A DNA stretch of 64,000 nt from Bombyx mori (GCF_030269925.1 NC_085120.1:11249501-11313500); one strand, 5' to 3'. Positions 1 to 10,235 are shown, counted from the first letter of the stretch. Notes: generated from the letters alone by a model not told the origin. Translations and numbers: made by a program.

Positions 1-120
1 TTTTTCGTTGAATTTGTTTTACAGAGATGATAAAGGATGTACCATTTTCCCGGTATACATTGCTCGGATCACTCTCCTATTCATAGATTACCAGTCAATA
101 CTAGTTCTTTTTTTATTTAA

Positions 121-370
121 TTTTTTTTTTTTTTTTATTGCTTACATGGGTGGACGAGCTCACAGCCCACCTGGTGTTAAGTGGTTACTGGAGCCCATAG
201 ACATCCACAACGCAAATGCGCCACCCACTTTGAAATATAAGTTCTAAAGTCTCAGTATAGTTACAACGGCTGCCCCACCCTTCAAACCGAGACGCATCAC
301 TCATTCACGGCAGAAATAGGCAGGGCGGTGGTACCTATCCGCGCGGACTCACAAGTGGTCCTACCACCAG
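121..370 (-). mobile_element. Family A SINE/LINE-tail copy
   Basis: Plus strand shows a T16 run, then the attgcttac...gacgagctcacagcccacc core and ends at ctaccaccag, which is the complement of the family start ctggtggtagg. This is a full-length 3' module in minus orientation with its poly(A) tail at the left. The same unit recurs over twenty times in the window. It is non-coding; the short open frame through it is incidental. Confidence 0.85.
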
Positions 371-619
371 AAGATTCCATTGGTACGTAAAATCACGTCT
401 TTCAAGTCATGTCAATTACCGCACTAAAAGCATTCTGTGCTGATCAAAGTTAGTGTCTATCTTTGTACAAAAGTCTTTCGGAATTCGTTCATTTTTGCGT
501 GATAGCTTAACGAACATCTAACAATAAAAACATTAACAACACATCTAGCTTCTTGTCCTTTAAGCTAGTTAAAGTTGTGGCACTCTTCAAGAGTTAGTAA
601 ATCGGAATATACTATTTAC

Positions 620-1085
620 CGGGGTCACATAAAATTGGTTGTACACAAATGAGGCCTTCTGATTGTTCGAGCAAGTGTTTGCTATCCAGAATGAGTTGGC
701 TTCTAATAAATTTGGCAACGTAATATCCGGCTTTGGAATGAACAGAAAATGTTCGATCGCTATGACATCGATAGCGGCTTGACTCTGCCCCCTGGCATTG
801 CTGAGTCAATGAGCGACGATAATCACTCACCATCTACCCTATCCCTTTTTTTTGTTATTGCTTAGATGGGTGGACGAGCTCACAGCTCAACACCAGGTGT
901 GTTAAGCGGTTACTGGAGCCCATAGACATCTACAACGCAAATGCGCCACCCACCTTGAGATATAAGTTCTAAGGTCTCAAGTACAGTTACTTTTTTTTCC
1001 TACTTAATCTGATAGCCTTGAGAGCCACCATCAGGTGGGCTATATACTGGTCTGATTACAAGGCGAACAAAAATAAAAAAAAAAA
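620..1085 (+). mobile_element. Family B LINE 3' end split by a composite A + H insertion
   Basis: Bases 700-837 are a diverged copy of the LINE end seen at 21.37-21.75 kb (ccggctttggaatga matches the coding end ...IRLWNE), followed by ggcattgctga and caccatc. The remaining B tail (aggtgggctatatactgg...aaaaataaa) resumes at 1033. In between (835-1025) lies a minus-oriented family A 3' part with its T run at 846-853, directly joined to the last 30 bases of an H (Bm1-like) element. caccatc at 828-834 and 1026-1032 is the likely target duplication. Confidence 0.7.
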
Positions 1086-1507
1086 TGATCATGCAACTAA
1101 AAGTATGCGAGATATCGAAAATAATATAAGAACTATGGACATATAAACAAATGCGAAACTCAATCGTAAAAGTAATTTTAGTAATACATTATTTTTTTAT
1201 ACATGTAAGAAAACAATAAAACATCTCGCTCCAAAGATATGTAAAGTTATGAAAGAAAGGCTTCGTTTTCAATCATCTAAGATATTTTTCAATCGAAAAT
1301 ACTGTTTGCTATTCGTTTTGATGAGTTCGCTGTGAGTTTTCGATTGAGCGAAAGAGTTGGGAGCAATGGTGCATACCTAATACAGAATCCACGAGCAGAA
1401 TGCAAAGTGGTGTTTCATCGACTGTATTTCGATTTGATTTTGCTTGTGTGGCTTTAAAATGGGTCTAGAATATATTTTTAGTATACTATGTCTGAGTTGT
1501 TGTAGTT
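1086..1507. other. AT-rich unassigned spacer
   Basis: No open frame with family resemblance, no RNA gene and no repeat shared with the rest of the window was recognised here. Confidence 0.4.
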
Positions 1508-1650
1508 CTAGGGTACCTCGTTGGCTCTCACAAGTTGTCTCCACTTCTTCCTGTCTTGCGTTTGATGTTTAACATCTCTCCAGATCCGGCCGGTAGTCCT
1601 CATATCGTTTTCCATGGCGCGTCGCCAAGTGTATACGGGGCGACCAGGTC
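1508..1650 (-). pseudogene. RTE-like LINE reverse transcriptase C-terminal scrap
   Basis: Minus strand reads GRPVYTWRRAMENDMRTTG, then GRIWRDVKHQTQDRKKWRQL and VRANEVP, ending in a TAG stop at 1508-1510. GRP-x3-WRR ... DR-x2-WR-x-LV is the usual last stretch of RTE-type endonuclease/reverse transcriptase proteins of insects. About 45 residues remain open; the frame is closed by TGA just upstream, so this is a 5'-truncated relic. No 3' tail or target duplication was resolved. Confidence 0.6.
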
Positions 1651-1655
1651 ATTTC

Positions 1656-2129
1656 CTGCCATGCGGCTGTCACTCAAAAATTATGAATGCTACTTTGTCG
1701 TATTTCTCCGGAGATTACGACTGATAATTGAGTAGCTGTCGCATTCTATAGACCACATTGCGAAAGCCCACCGTAAAAAGCGCGGTTTCAACTTTGAACT
1801 TCACCAAACGAAACACCGGAATAGTTATTTAATTGAAACAGCTTTAGTGACGTGTCATTTCCGTCCCCGACGAGATAGGCAGGGATAATGTATCAACCGA
1901 ACCGAGCCCAGTGGTTAATGACGTGTGAATGTAATCAATCGGGCCTCGGTTCGAGGGCGGGTCGGGCCGCTGTTAATCTTCGGTGTTCTTTATGAAGAGG
2001 CCCGGCTAGGTTAGTGGCCCATCGGCGAGATTAGCGTTACTCGATGAATATTAGTTTGATTCTGTTTTTCTTTGAGAGCGTCGAGTTAGTTCGCTACATC
2101 GAACAGTTTCATTGTAAATGTAAAATGTT
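1656..2129. other. Unassigned spacer with a GC-richer patch
   Basis: Bases 1900-2040 are richer in GC (cgggcctcggttcgagggcg) but fold into no tRNA I can complete and carry no coding frame. Nothing else was recognised. Confidence 0.3.
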
Positions 2130-2195
2130 TTTTATTTATTACTTTTATTGGACGAGCTCACCAGCCAACCTCGTGTTAAGTGGAGCCCATAGACC
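2130..2195 (-). mobile_element. Family A 3' fragment
   Basis: ttacttttattggacgagctcaccagcc...gtgttaagtggagcccatagac is the last 65 bases of a family A copy in minus orientation, diverged and cut off at the join with the GC-rich repeat that follows. Confidence 0.55.
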
Positions 2196-2205
2196 GCGCG
2201 AGAGA

Positions 2206-2540
2206 GAGATGGGCAGATTTTCATGATGCGCACAGACAATAATAATTGAATATTAAAACAATAATAAAAATAAGACCACGCTATATTTATAAACATTAAC
2301 AAAAGCAAAACATTAACTGTCTCCTTCACACTCATAAGCTAGATCCCGTCAGAGAGAGATGGGCAGACTTTTCATGATGCTCATGCAGTGCGACGTCACG
2401 CCGCGCGCTTATTCACAAACACTACACAAGCGCAACGTGTGAATGTGTCAAACGCGAGCGACATGGTAGGCGGAGTGGGGTGTTAGGTTTTATTTTCGTT
2501 ACGGATTTTCTTGATTCGGACGCCGCGCTCAAAGCCCGCG
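2206..2540. repeat. Direct repeat flanking AT-rich DNA, then GC-rich unit
   Basis: A 27-base motif beginning gagagagatgggcaga and ending catgatgc occurs at about 2206 and again at 2353, separated by about 120 bp of AT-rich DNA. The second copy runs into a CpG-rich stretch (gcgacgtcacgccgcgcgc). It behaves like a dispersed element or a duplicated terminus; no family could be named. Confidence 0.35.
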
Positions 2541-2940
2541 ACAAAAGCTATGCAATACTTTAAAACTCGCAAACGTCTTTTACTTTTCTTCAATACGGGT
2601 ATTGTTATTTGAATGCGATCATTTGTAAAGGTTAGCAAATTATATATAAAAAAATATGTTTTAATGAGAGAATAATAATGGAGTTAAATAAATGTCTCTC
2701 TGGTATCAGTTGACTTTGAAATTCTTTAATTAATCTTTTAAAATTTTTCAAAATTGTGAATAAATTATATATATATCTTTATTCTCTTCAGACATTAAAA
2801 TTATTACAAATCGAGGAGTGAAAGACTGTTTGATTAGAAGGACATTTTTGCAAATTTACAGGAGAGCAATTTAAAGTTTATAATTTAGGAAAAATATCGT
2901 AACAAAAAAACATTTTCAACTATTTCACGTAGTAAACCTA
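2541..2940. other. AT-rich unassigned spacer
   Basis: Low-complexity A/T sequence with no recognised gene or repeat. Confidence 0.35.
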
Positions 2941-2941
2941 A

Positions 2942-3056
2942 TTTTTTTTTTATTGCCCTTATAGGCAAACGAGCATACGGCCCACCTGATGGTGACTGGT
3001 TACTGTCGCCCGTGGACTTTAGCAATGCTAGGGGCAGAGCCAAGCCGCTGCTTACC
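2942..3056 (-). mobile_element. Family B LINE tail
   Basis: Minus-oriented: T9 run, attgcccttataggcaaacg, cccacctgatggtg, and end gccaagccgctgcttacc. It is severely 5' truncated, as expected of a LINE 3' end; no coding part remains. Confidence 0.8.
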
Positions 3057-3370
3057 AAAAGTTAAAGTTCAATTAAAAATATTAATAAAGCGCATCTTTA
3101 ATTACGCAGATAAATGTCGCGTATTAAACGAAATCTCGCCTAAGCCAAAGAGCTTTTCAATCCTCGATATGCGCATTAACAACATAAAAACACAAAAAAA
3201 ATCGGTTGTCTGTGAAGTCGGTTTACTGACGATAGTTGAACGTGACAACGTCATAAGAAAATACTGATGGAACGGTTTCATTTTTCAATTATCGCAATTA
3301 TCGTTGCTATAAACAATTGACACCACATTCACTTTTCACTGAACTTCATACTTGACGAAAACAGGTAAAT

Positions 3371-3620
3371 GTATTAATGTATAGCAGCTGTCCACGCGGA
3401 TGCATCGCTCACTCAAGTAGGAGAGAGACAGATGTCGAACGCTGCCGAACGCGGAGGCCGATTGTGCCTCTTTGTCGCTCGTTGCGCGCTCTCGCCTGCA
3501 CTTCAAGCCTTAAATGGAACGCCTCAGAGCGAGGTAACGCCGCATGTGTCATGTTTTTCGTGCGTGCAGCAGGCTCCATCGAATTATAAGACGTTGTCAC
3601 GTCAAAAACAAACAAACGAA
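3371..3620. other. CpG-rich island of unknown role
   Basis: A sharply GC- and CpG-richer block (gaacgctgccgaacgcggag, cgctcgttgcgcgctctcgc) in AT-rich surroundings. A donor-like gag|gtaacg and an acceptor-like cgtgcgtgcag|cagg sit inside it. Three overlapping short open frames exist, none with recognisable protein features. It could be a promoter or a piece of mobile DNA. Confidence 0.25.
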
Positions 3621-4238
3621 GACATTGATTGAGTAATTAAATTGCATTATTTCATGGACTCATTTATCTTCAGAAATCGTTTCTAATTAATAATTTATTG
3701 AACATATTCACAAACTTTTAATGAATTTAATTTTTATTACTCCTGTGAATCGGAATATTGGATGGCGTTCTTATTGAAATTGTCTAAGCGGGTAGAGAGC
3801 ATCACGAAAATATGTTGACACTTACTTCAAGGAGTATAATTCGAAGCTCGTCCCATTATAGCTGGTAACAACGCGCCCCCAGCAGAACAATATCACATAA
3901 ATCGTTTTGCAAAATCACCTTAAGTCGACCCCTACGGTCCCTTGCTTATAATATATACAGCGTTAGGGGTATGTAAATTCGGCGCATAGGTCTTTTCGTG
4001 CCACGGTCTTGGGGGTTGATAATAAGGTGTTATGTCTTAGGGAAGTTTATATTAAATTCATCCCTTTCTGATCTTGTTTAGGATTGTCCCTTTCCCATAG
4101 TCGTTTACAATGTTCTTTGACTTGGAGACATGTGATGTCTGAAATTAAGTATTTCTGTTTTGGGCTTCGTTTTTGAGTTTCCGCTTGATCGTGATGCTGC
4201 AGAAGAAATGTCCATTGCATGGAGATTAACATTCTCCG
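3621..4238. other. Unassigned spacer
   Basis: No repeat shared with the rest of the window and no convincing coding frame was seen. Confidence 0.3.
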
Positions 4239-4478
4239 TTTTTTTATTGCTTAGATGGGTGGCGAGCTCACAGTCCACCTGGTGTTAAGTGGTTACTGGA
4301 GCCAATAAACATCTACTACGTAAATGCGCCACCCACCTTGAGATATAAGTTCTATGGTCTCAGCATAGTTACAACGGCTGCCCCACCCTTCAAACTGAAG
4401 CGCATAATTGCTTCACGGCAGAAATAGACAGGGTGGTGGTACCTACTCGTGCGGACTCACAAGAGGTCCTACCACCAG
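4239..4478 (-). mobile_element. Family A copy
   Basis: T run, attgcttagatgggtggcga, through to gtcctaccaccag. Full-length 3' module in minus orientation, with a one-base loss in gtggacgagc. Confidence 0.85.
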
Positions 4479-4796
4479 TAATTAGAACTAACTTAGAACT
4501 CATGTCGTAAGGTGGCATTTACGTACACACATACCTACATACATATGATGTCTATGTGCTCTGATATCCACTTCAAATCAGATCGGCTTTGAGCTCGTTC
4601 ACCTGTTTAAGAAATAAGCAATCATAAAAAATGATGTATAATGTGAAAACGCATTGGTCAATCCTACTATCTAGCCTACTATTTTCGCCATAAAAGCCAC
4701 TTTGTTAATTGAGAAAATTATCTTAGTTTAAAGATATAATCTAGCCGTGACTTCGTTCTATTCGGTGTTTCAAGATGAATAGCAGTATTTGTATTG

Positions 4797-5190
4797 TTTT
4801 TTTTTCCTACCTAAGATGTAGCCTTGAGAGACTATAGCCTTGAGAGGCTATATCAGCGTTACCTAACAAGTAGGTGAGCTCACGGGGATCTCACCTCACC
4901 TAAAGACGTTGCTAACATTTTGGGAATATACGACGAAAGGAGATCTTCCACCGAGCGGGTGATATTTGCTCGGTAGACCGACGGTCCGAATGTTGTTGTT
5001 CGGAACTTGTATATATGCAAGCTTGTCTTGAAAATGTCGTAAGCAAGATTCAGGCATCTGTCAAATATCTTGCGTTGTATGATGGCTACCCGCCACAACA
5101 ATAACCCTAGTGAGAGCAGTGCTTCGCAGAATCTACCACCGAATCGGAAACGTGACCCACTGAGAAGATCCGACGAGAAACTTAGTTAGC
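4797..5190 (-). mobile_element. Family H (Bm1-like) SINE with internal insertion
   Basis: Left part (4797-4916) is the H tail in minus orientation: T run, cctacctaagatgtagcctt, gtgagctcacgggg, gacgttgctaac. Right part (5105-5185) is the H body: ccctagtgagagcagtgctt, cagaatctaccaccg, gagaagatccgacgagaaac. Between them about 185 bp do not belong to H but match 22.01-22.13 kb. The name Bm1 is from memory of silkworm repeats. Confidence 0.7.
4917..5104. mobile_element. Insert shared with 22.0 kb
   Basis: gtccgaatgttgttgttcgg, tatatatgcaagcttgtctt, gaaaatgtcgtaagcaagat and ttcaggcatctgt recur with few changes at 22014-22130. In both places the block ends in ggctacccgccac and is embedded in SINE-type sequence, so it is a dispersed unit or a variant LINE 3' region. 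Confidence 0.5.
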
Positions 5191-5634
5191 TATCTTGTAT
5201 TGTAAGTACGTGCAAGCGATTTTTTCAACCGGCCGTAATATACCTAACTACGATATTACAATACTCATTAATATACGGCCACATAAAATTTATATCATGA
5301 ATTTTAAGTCATTCTAGAGTTTATTGCGTCCTCATTTCAGTTGAGTTGAGGTTGTTGTAAACAAGTCGTGTATTTATATATGTGGCTTTAATTAGGATCC
5401 AGCAATTTCAAGTGTTGGTGAATCTGTAATATTGTATTTATTTGCTTACCCAAAAACTATCTGGTACTGGTTTAGCTGAGCCGCGATATGTGGTTTCAAT
5501 AGAAACTGGATTCTGGTACATTCGTTGATCCCAGCGCGATGTGAGGCACCATATAATGCTTCAAAATAATTTATCTTGAATTAACGAATATACTTAATTT
5601 CACCTAACTTCATATTATCTATCTATATTATATA
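5191..5634. other. Unassigned spacer
   Basis: No recognisable gene or repeat. Confidence 0.3.
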
Positions 5635-5990
5635 CTAGCGACCCGCCCTCGCTTCGCTTCGGAAACATTACATTTTATTATTAATAGCTGAGTCTCGCGA
5701 CGTTACCCGCGGTTATTGTCGTACCGCGAGTAACGCCGCGGGGCGAAGCTACTCTTAAAAAAGTAAGCCTAAGCTACTCCTTATATCATCAGCTACCTAC
5801 CAGTGAAAGTCCCGTCAAAATCGGTCCAGCCGTTCCAGAGATTAGCCGGAACAGACAGACAGACAAAAATTGTAAAAAATGTTATTTTGGTGTATGTATC
5901 GATATATATGATTATATTCATACGCATGTAGTAAAAAGCGGTTATTTCAATATAACAAACAGTTACTCAAATTTTATTTATATGTATATA
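5635..5990 (-). mobile_element. Helitron-like non-autonomous element
   Basis: On the minus strand it ends ggcgggtcgCTAG with T following, the Helitron 3' end and target rule. The 5' end (tatacatataaataaaattt) has lost the C of the usual TC. It is the same family as 35931-36293, sharing ttccggctaatctctggaac and the gtctgtctgt tract. No ORF; mobilised by helicase proteins encoded elsewhere. Confidence 0.65.
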
Positions 5991-6276
5991 TTATATTAGG
6001 AGTTAAACTATGAAATTGCCGTTTTGTACTGAAGAATTGAAATTTTTTTTTTTTTCATTTAAAATATTTATTTAATCAAAATATCTATCATTATTATCTA
6101 TACTGCCATATAATAGGAAGGTCATATATGCCTTTGCGATAGAACTCTGATGATCTAGATTCTACAAACTGTGTGAAAACATTTTGTACTGCCTCCTGGG
6201 AAGAAAACTTTTTATCACGTCGAAAATTGTTCACGAAAAAAATGGTATTCCATTGGAGCAAGGTCTGGCGAATGTA

Positions 6277-7586
6277 CAGGGTGGCCCATAAGTCCTTTGA
6301 TATGAAAAAAAAATTATTAAAATAAAACTAATTACATTATGAATTAAATTTTTATTTTCATAAAAACCTTAAAAAACGGGAATTATTTTTTGAAAATAAC
6401 ATCTCCTAAATGTAATCCGTTGCGATCACGGCACTCTTGCAAACGACGTCTAAAATTGTCGATGACTGCGCGGCACGTCACTGCTGAAATGCTTGTCATT
6501 TCTCTGCGGATGTTTTCTTTTAGGGCCTCAATTGACCGCGGGTTTGTGTCGTATACTTTAGCCTTAAGGTAGCCCCACAAAAAAAAATTCATCGGGGTCA
6601 GATCTGGACTACGTGGAGGCCAGGAAATGTCTCCTCTCTTAGAGATAACTTTGCCAGGAAAAAGTTGACGGATAACGGGCATAGCAGTGTTAGAGGTGTG
6701 AGAACTGGCCCCATCCTGTTGAAACCACGTCCTGGCATTAAAGCCTGAAAAGTTTTGCAATTCTGGTATGAAAAACTCTTCGATCATAGCCACAGATCGC
6801 TCCGACGTAACAGTAACTGCGCGCCCTCTGCCATCCTCAAAGAAGTAAGGCCCTAGGATACCATGGGCTGACATAGCGGCCCAAACAGTCACTTTCGGAC
6901 TATGTAAGGGCTTCTGATGCTTAAGTTTTGGATTGATGGGGCTCCAATAGCGGCAATTTTGTTTACTAACATGCCCGTTAAGATGGAAATGAGCCTCGTC
7001 AGAGAACATTATGTTATTGAAGGAAGTAAACCGATTCAACATTTCATTCGCATAATTTTGTCTTTGAATACCGTCAGTTTCCTTTAATTCTTGAACCAAC
7101 TGAATTTTGTAAGGGTGCATATGTAAATCTTTCTTCAAAATCCGTTGTAACGATGTCCTGGATACGTTTAATGCTCTGGCACGCTTACGAGTTGACTGTG
7201 TCGGATTTTCGCGAATAGACTGTGTCACTGTGTCTATGTTTTGTTCCGTACGTGACGTCCTTGGGCGACCCAACCGCGGTTTATCTAACGTCGAACCGGT
7301 CTCCTCGAACTTAGCAACCCAGTTCTTAATCGTTTGAAGAGTTGGAGTGTCGTCAAAGTTGTGTAAACCTTTGTGTTCTCGAAATTTACGCCGCGCAACG
7401 GTTGCCGAATTGTCGTTTTTATAAAACTCGCGCACACAAAACGCACGGTCCGCTCCGGTAAAACGCTCCATCGCGACTAAATTCCCAGAAACCGAAGTTA
7501 CTCCCCCCGCTTCCCCTGCACCGCTCACGCGCGCCCTGTTAGTTTTATTCAAATTTTACTTTTCAAAGGACTTATGGGCCACCCTG
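6277..7586 (-). mobile_element. Intact Tc1/mariner-type transposon
   Basis: 1310 bp bounded by perfect 24 bp inverted repeats (6277-6300 and 7563-7586, starting CAGGGTGGCCCATAAGTCCT), each flanked by a TA dinucleotide (6275-6276, 7587-7588), the target duplication of this superfamily. It carries one uninterrupted transposase ORF. It lies inside the older mariner relic. Confidence 0.95.
6383..7471 (-). CDS. Tc1/mariner superfamily transposase (D-36-D)
   Basis: Cut-and-paste transposase that would bind the 24 bp ends flanking it and insert at TA. 362 residues, in the usual range (about 340-370). I start at the ATG at 7471 (MERFTGADRAF); the open frame extends 27 codons further upstream but without ATG. 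An N-terminal helix-turn-helix region is followed by the linker KPRLGRPRTSRTEQ and a second helix-turn-helix (SRTSLQRILKKDL). Catalytic acids: D158 in FSDEAHFHLNG, D253 in WFQQDGASSH, D290 in PPRSPDLTPMNFFLWG. D253 and D290 are separated by 36 residues, not the 34 of classical mariner. No stop or frame shift, so it could be functional. Expression is not shown. Confidence 0.93.
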   Translation of the reverse strand: MERFTGADRAFCVREFYKNDNSATVARRKFREHKGLHNFDDTPTLQTIKNWVAKFEETGSTLDKPRLGRPRTSRTEQNIDTVTQSIRENPTQSTRKRARALNVSRTSLQRILKKDLHMHPYKIQLVQELKETDGIQRQNYANEMLNRFTSFNNIMFSDEAHFHLNGHVSKQNCRYWSPINPKLKHQKPLHSPKVTVWAAMSAHGILGPYFFEDGRGRAVTVTSERSVAMIEEFFIPELQNFSGFNARTWFQQDGASSHTSNTAMPVIRQLFPGKVISKRGDISWPPRSPDLTPMNFFLWGYLKAKVYDTNPRSIEALKENIRREMTSISAVTCRAVIDNFRRRLQECRDRNGLHLGDVIFKK

Positions 7587-7989
7587 TATATGGAGGGTGA
7601 AGAATGATTTCTAATTGCAGTTCCTGTAGAGTGCTCTTTGTGCTTCTAAGTGTTGCTTCTAAGTGCAGTTCGTGCTGTATGAGGTCTCGCTTTATCATGG
7701 AGCAATAATGGTGAAGATTGATTCATGAGTCGTGGCTGTTTCACTGCAAGTTTTGCTATCATTGTTCGGAGCTCGGCACAGTAGGCATCTGCCGCTATTG
7801 CTTGACCAGATCAAAGAAAGCTAGAAGAATAACACTATGCCGGGACCACCAAACCATTGTTTTATTTGTAATGCCATGCTGGGACCACCAAATAGTTACT
7901 ATTGTTTTATTGGTAATGTTTCCGCTATTTGATAATAGATGGCGTTGTACTTCTCGAGCGTTCTCGGTTTTACTGGTCATTTTGATATT

Positions 7990-8629
7990 CGTTTCTAATA
8001 TATACGACGATAGATGGCGATGCTCTTACCGGCGTAACATTGTTCTATTCTGTTCTGTTCTATTATAAATATTTTTAATCTACATATTTCTAATTTGGTT
8101 CACTTTCTAATAATCTATTCCTATTTGAAAAAAGGAAGCTAAATACCAAATTTATATTCCAAATTCCCTTTATCCACTCCTCACTCACGTGTCTAATAAT
8201 GTTAGCACAGACACACTCAAAACTATGATACAAACTAAAATCAATGGACTATATTAAAATAAAAAAAATCCCAAAGCCAAGTCTAATGTAAATTTACTTT
8301 GATGGCTTACGCGACGAGATCTCCAAGCCGAATTTCGTGACAGTAAATCTTGTAACATTATTTACAGTCGTCGGCTTCACTTTGGGTCTACTAAAAATTC
8401 TGTAAATGTTCTGTATTATTTGTCAAGGAGCGAGGTCTAAGAGCCAAAAACGTGGTAATGCATTGAACAATCAAACTGAATGACCCGTCTTTCATAGCAT
8501 TAAGCTTGATTGAAAATAATATATGTTTGTATTATATGTAGATGCATAATTTCATTGCCTAGCTTTTAATTTGATTTTTAATACGAATTCGTAGAGGGCA
8601 TTTAGAGTAATTGAATGTCAAGTCTTTTG
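7990..8629. other. AT-rich unassigned spacer
   Basis: Includes the edge of the mariner relic and a short local duplication near 7845-7920 (gggaccaccaaa twice). No gene recognised. Confidence 0.3.
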
Positions 8630-9237
8630 ACAAAGTGATTGATTCGGTGGTGTTGTTATTAGCGGCCCTAACTTTTGCGCCGAGGATCGTGGGTTCGATT
8701 CACACATCGGGCAAATATTCATGTGATGAACGTTGTTTGCTCTTTGCCTGTATGCTTATTATCTATATTTCGGTGACGGTCATTAGTTTGGTAGCTAAAC
8801 GAAACGCAGCACGATTCCCGAGAGATGGCAGCACGATTGCGGTATCGTCGGAACTCTGCTAACTTCGTGCTACGACAGAGCCTAGCCGATGGAGGCGCGT
8901 AGACGCCATCACACTTACCAACCAGCCTTCTTGGAGAGCGGTGCCTCCGTCCTAAGAACTGTCATTCGTTTTCGTTTGCTGACGTCAAGAGAAGATTGAC
9001 AAGACAAATAAGACAGCAAACGTGACTGGTGTATTCAATATTTCTCTTAGCCGATCACCCTATAATTCGCTCCTATGATGTCTGACAGTGGTGTAAATAA
9101 TTGTGGCTTCTCCGACATATATATGTATATATTTAAATATAATTAAGTATGTATATCAATGTCTGATACCCATAGCATAGGGAATCCTAAATTCGGGCCG
9201 GATAACCGTGCGTGATTTGCTCCCAGTTATATTTATG
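8630..9237 (+). mobile_element. tRNA-headed SINE (family G) with internal insertion
   Basis: The head at 8632-8730 has a pol III-like A-box region and a good B box (gtgggttcgattcacacatc). The 3' part resumes at about 9110 (tgtctgatacccatagcata, gtgcgtgatttgctcccag) and matches the family G copy at 52.83-53.31 kb. About 320 bp of unrelated GC-richer sequence (about 8785-9105) separates the halves. Confidence 0.55.
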
Positions 9238-9571
9238 TAAATATGGCATTAGGCAAGATGGCTTCAGTTTTAATGTTCTAAACGCTACGTCAAACTTGTG
9301 GTCTGAAATACGAGACCTATATCATAAACTTTCTCAACGGTCTGATCGAATAAAGTCGTTAACGAATCCGACACGTGATCTTCATGAATAAGTAGGTTTT
9401 GTCAACAACAAAAATGTATACCTACGTCTTCTTAAAAATGGGGCATTAATATTATTATGTCACTGTGATTGGTCGATTTTAACGATGGCGCTGATCGGAA
9501 GAGATTTTGCTGTGTTTATTAATTCGAGTTTAAATTTTAGTAAATCAAATTCGATCTCTATCTGATAATTT
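9238..9571. other. Unassigned spacer
   Basis: No recognisable gene or repeat. Confidence 0.3.
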
Positions 9572-10235
9572 GCAGGCGAAGTAAATAGTCCCTTCGTAAT
9601 AAGGTGTCACTCTACAAAACTTGCATACCCCCGGTCATGACCTGTGCAAGTGTAGTGTTCGCTCACGCGGTCCGCACTAACTTGGAACCCCTTCAAGTCA
9701 TTCAATACCGTATTTGCAGGATAAACGTCGGAGCACCGTGCTTCGTGAGGAACTTGGACCTTCACGACGATCTGGAGTTAGACTCAATCAGTAAGTATTT
9801 ACAATCGGCATCACTGCGCCATTTCGAAAAAGCGGCGCAACACGAAGCCCTCTTTTCGTGACCGCCGGTAACTACATACCTGATCCTGCGGACCGAATGG
9901 TAAGCATTTCGGATACTCCCGATCCACTAACGGTACTTCTAGGTTCCTCTTTTTTTATGGGTGGACGAGCTCACAGCCCACCTAGTGTTAAGTGGTTACT
10001 GGAGCCCATAGACATCTACAACGTAAATATGCCACCCACCTTGAGATGAGTTCTAAAGTCTCAAGTATAGTTACAACGGCTGCCCCACCCTTCAAAGCGA
10101 AACGCCTTACTGCTTCACGGCAGAAATAGGCAGGGTGGTGGTACCTACCCGCGTGGACTCATAAGAGGTCCTACCACTAGGACCAGGCACCGTTCTCGAC
10201 GACACTTTCGCTTACAACGAAGGACTCGGAGAGTA
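9572..10235 (+). pseudogene. Jockey-type LINE reverse transcriptase C-terminus, split by family A
   Basis: Plus-strand reading SLRNKVSLYKTCIPPVMTCA, then HAVRTNLEPLQVIQYR, SISKYLQSASLRHFEKAAQH, PDPLTVLLGSS is the thumb/C-terminal end of a Jockey-type LINE. A family A copy (9950-10178) cuts it; the reading resumes with TRHRSRRHFRLQRRTRRVI and a TGA. ctagg flanks the insert (9943-9947 and 10176-10180), a short probable target duplication. An in-frame TAG lies at the 5' edge. A related minus-strand fragment is at 46.4-46.8 kb. Confidence 0.75.
9950..10178 (-). mobile_element. Family A copy inside LINE fragment
   Basis: T run, atgggtggacgagctcacag ... gaggtcctaccac. Minus orientation, with the 5' end one or two bases shorter than usual. 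Younger than the LINE fragment it splits. Confidence 0.85.

Larger units (their letters stand above)
6040..7930 (-). pseudogene. Decayed mariner transposase, interrupted
   Basis: Minus-strand pieces match a mariner transposase: GQAIAADAYCAELRTM (about 7785-7740), LLLHDKARPHTARTALRS (7695-7640; D kept, usual N changed to K), LEIILHPPY ending at 7587, then SPDLAPMEYHFFREQF from 6275, and FTQFVESRSSEFYRKG at the end. Stops and frame shifts break every part. Joining 7589 to 6274 across the 6277-7586 element restores the universal HPPYSPDLAP motif. Catalytic Asp residues 2 and 3 are therefore visible, but the gene is dead. The limits are approximate. Confidence 0.8.

Noticed and set aside
8..247. 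79-codon plus-strand frame
   Set aside because: It runs through a T tract into the family A repeat (MGGRAHSP is repeat-coded and recurs in every A copy).
7718..8068. 116-codon plus-strand frame
   Set aside because: Overlaps the mariner relic on the other strand; Cys-rich by chance, no family resemblance.
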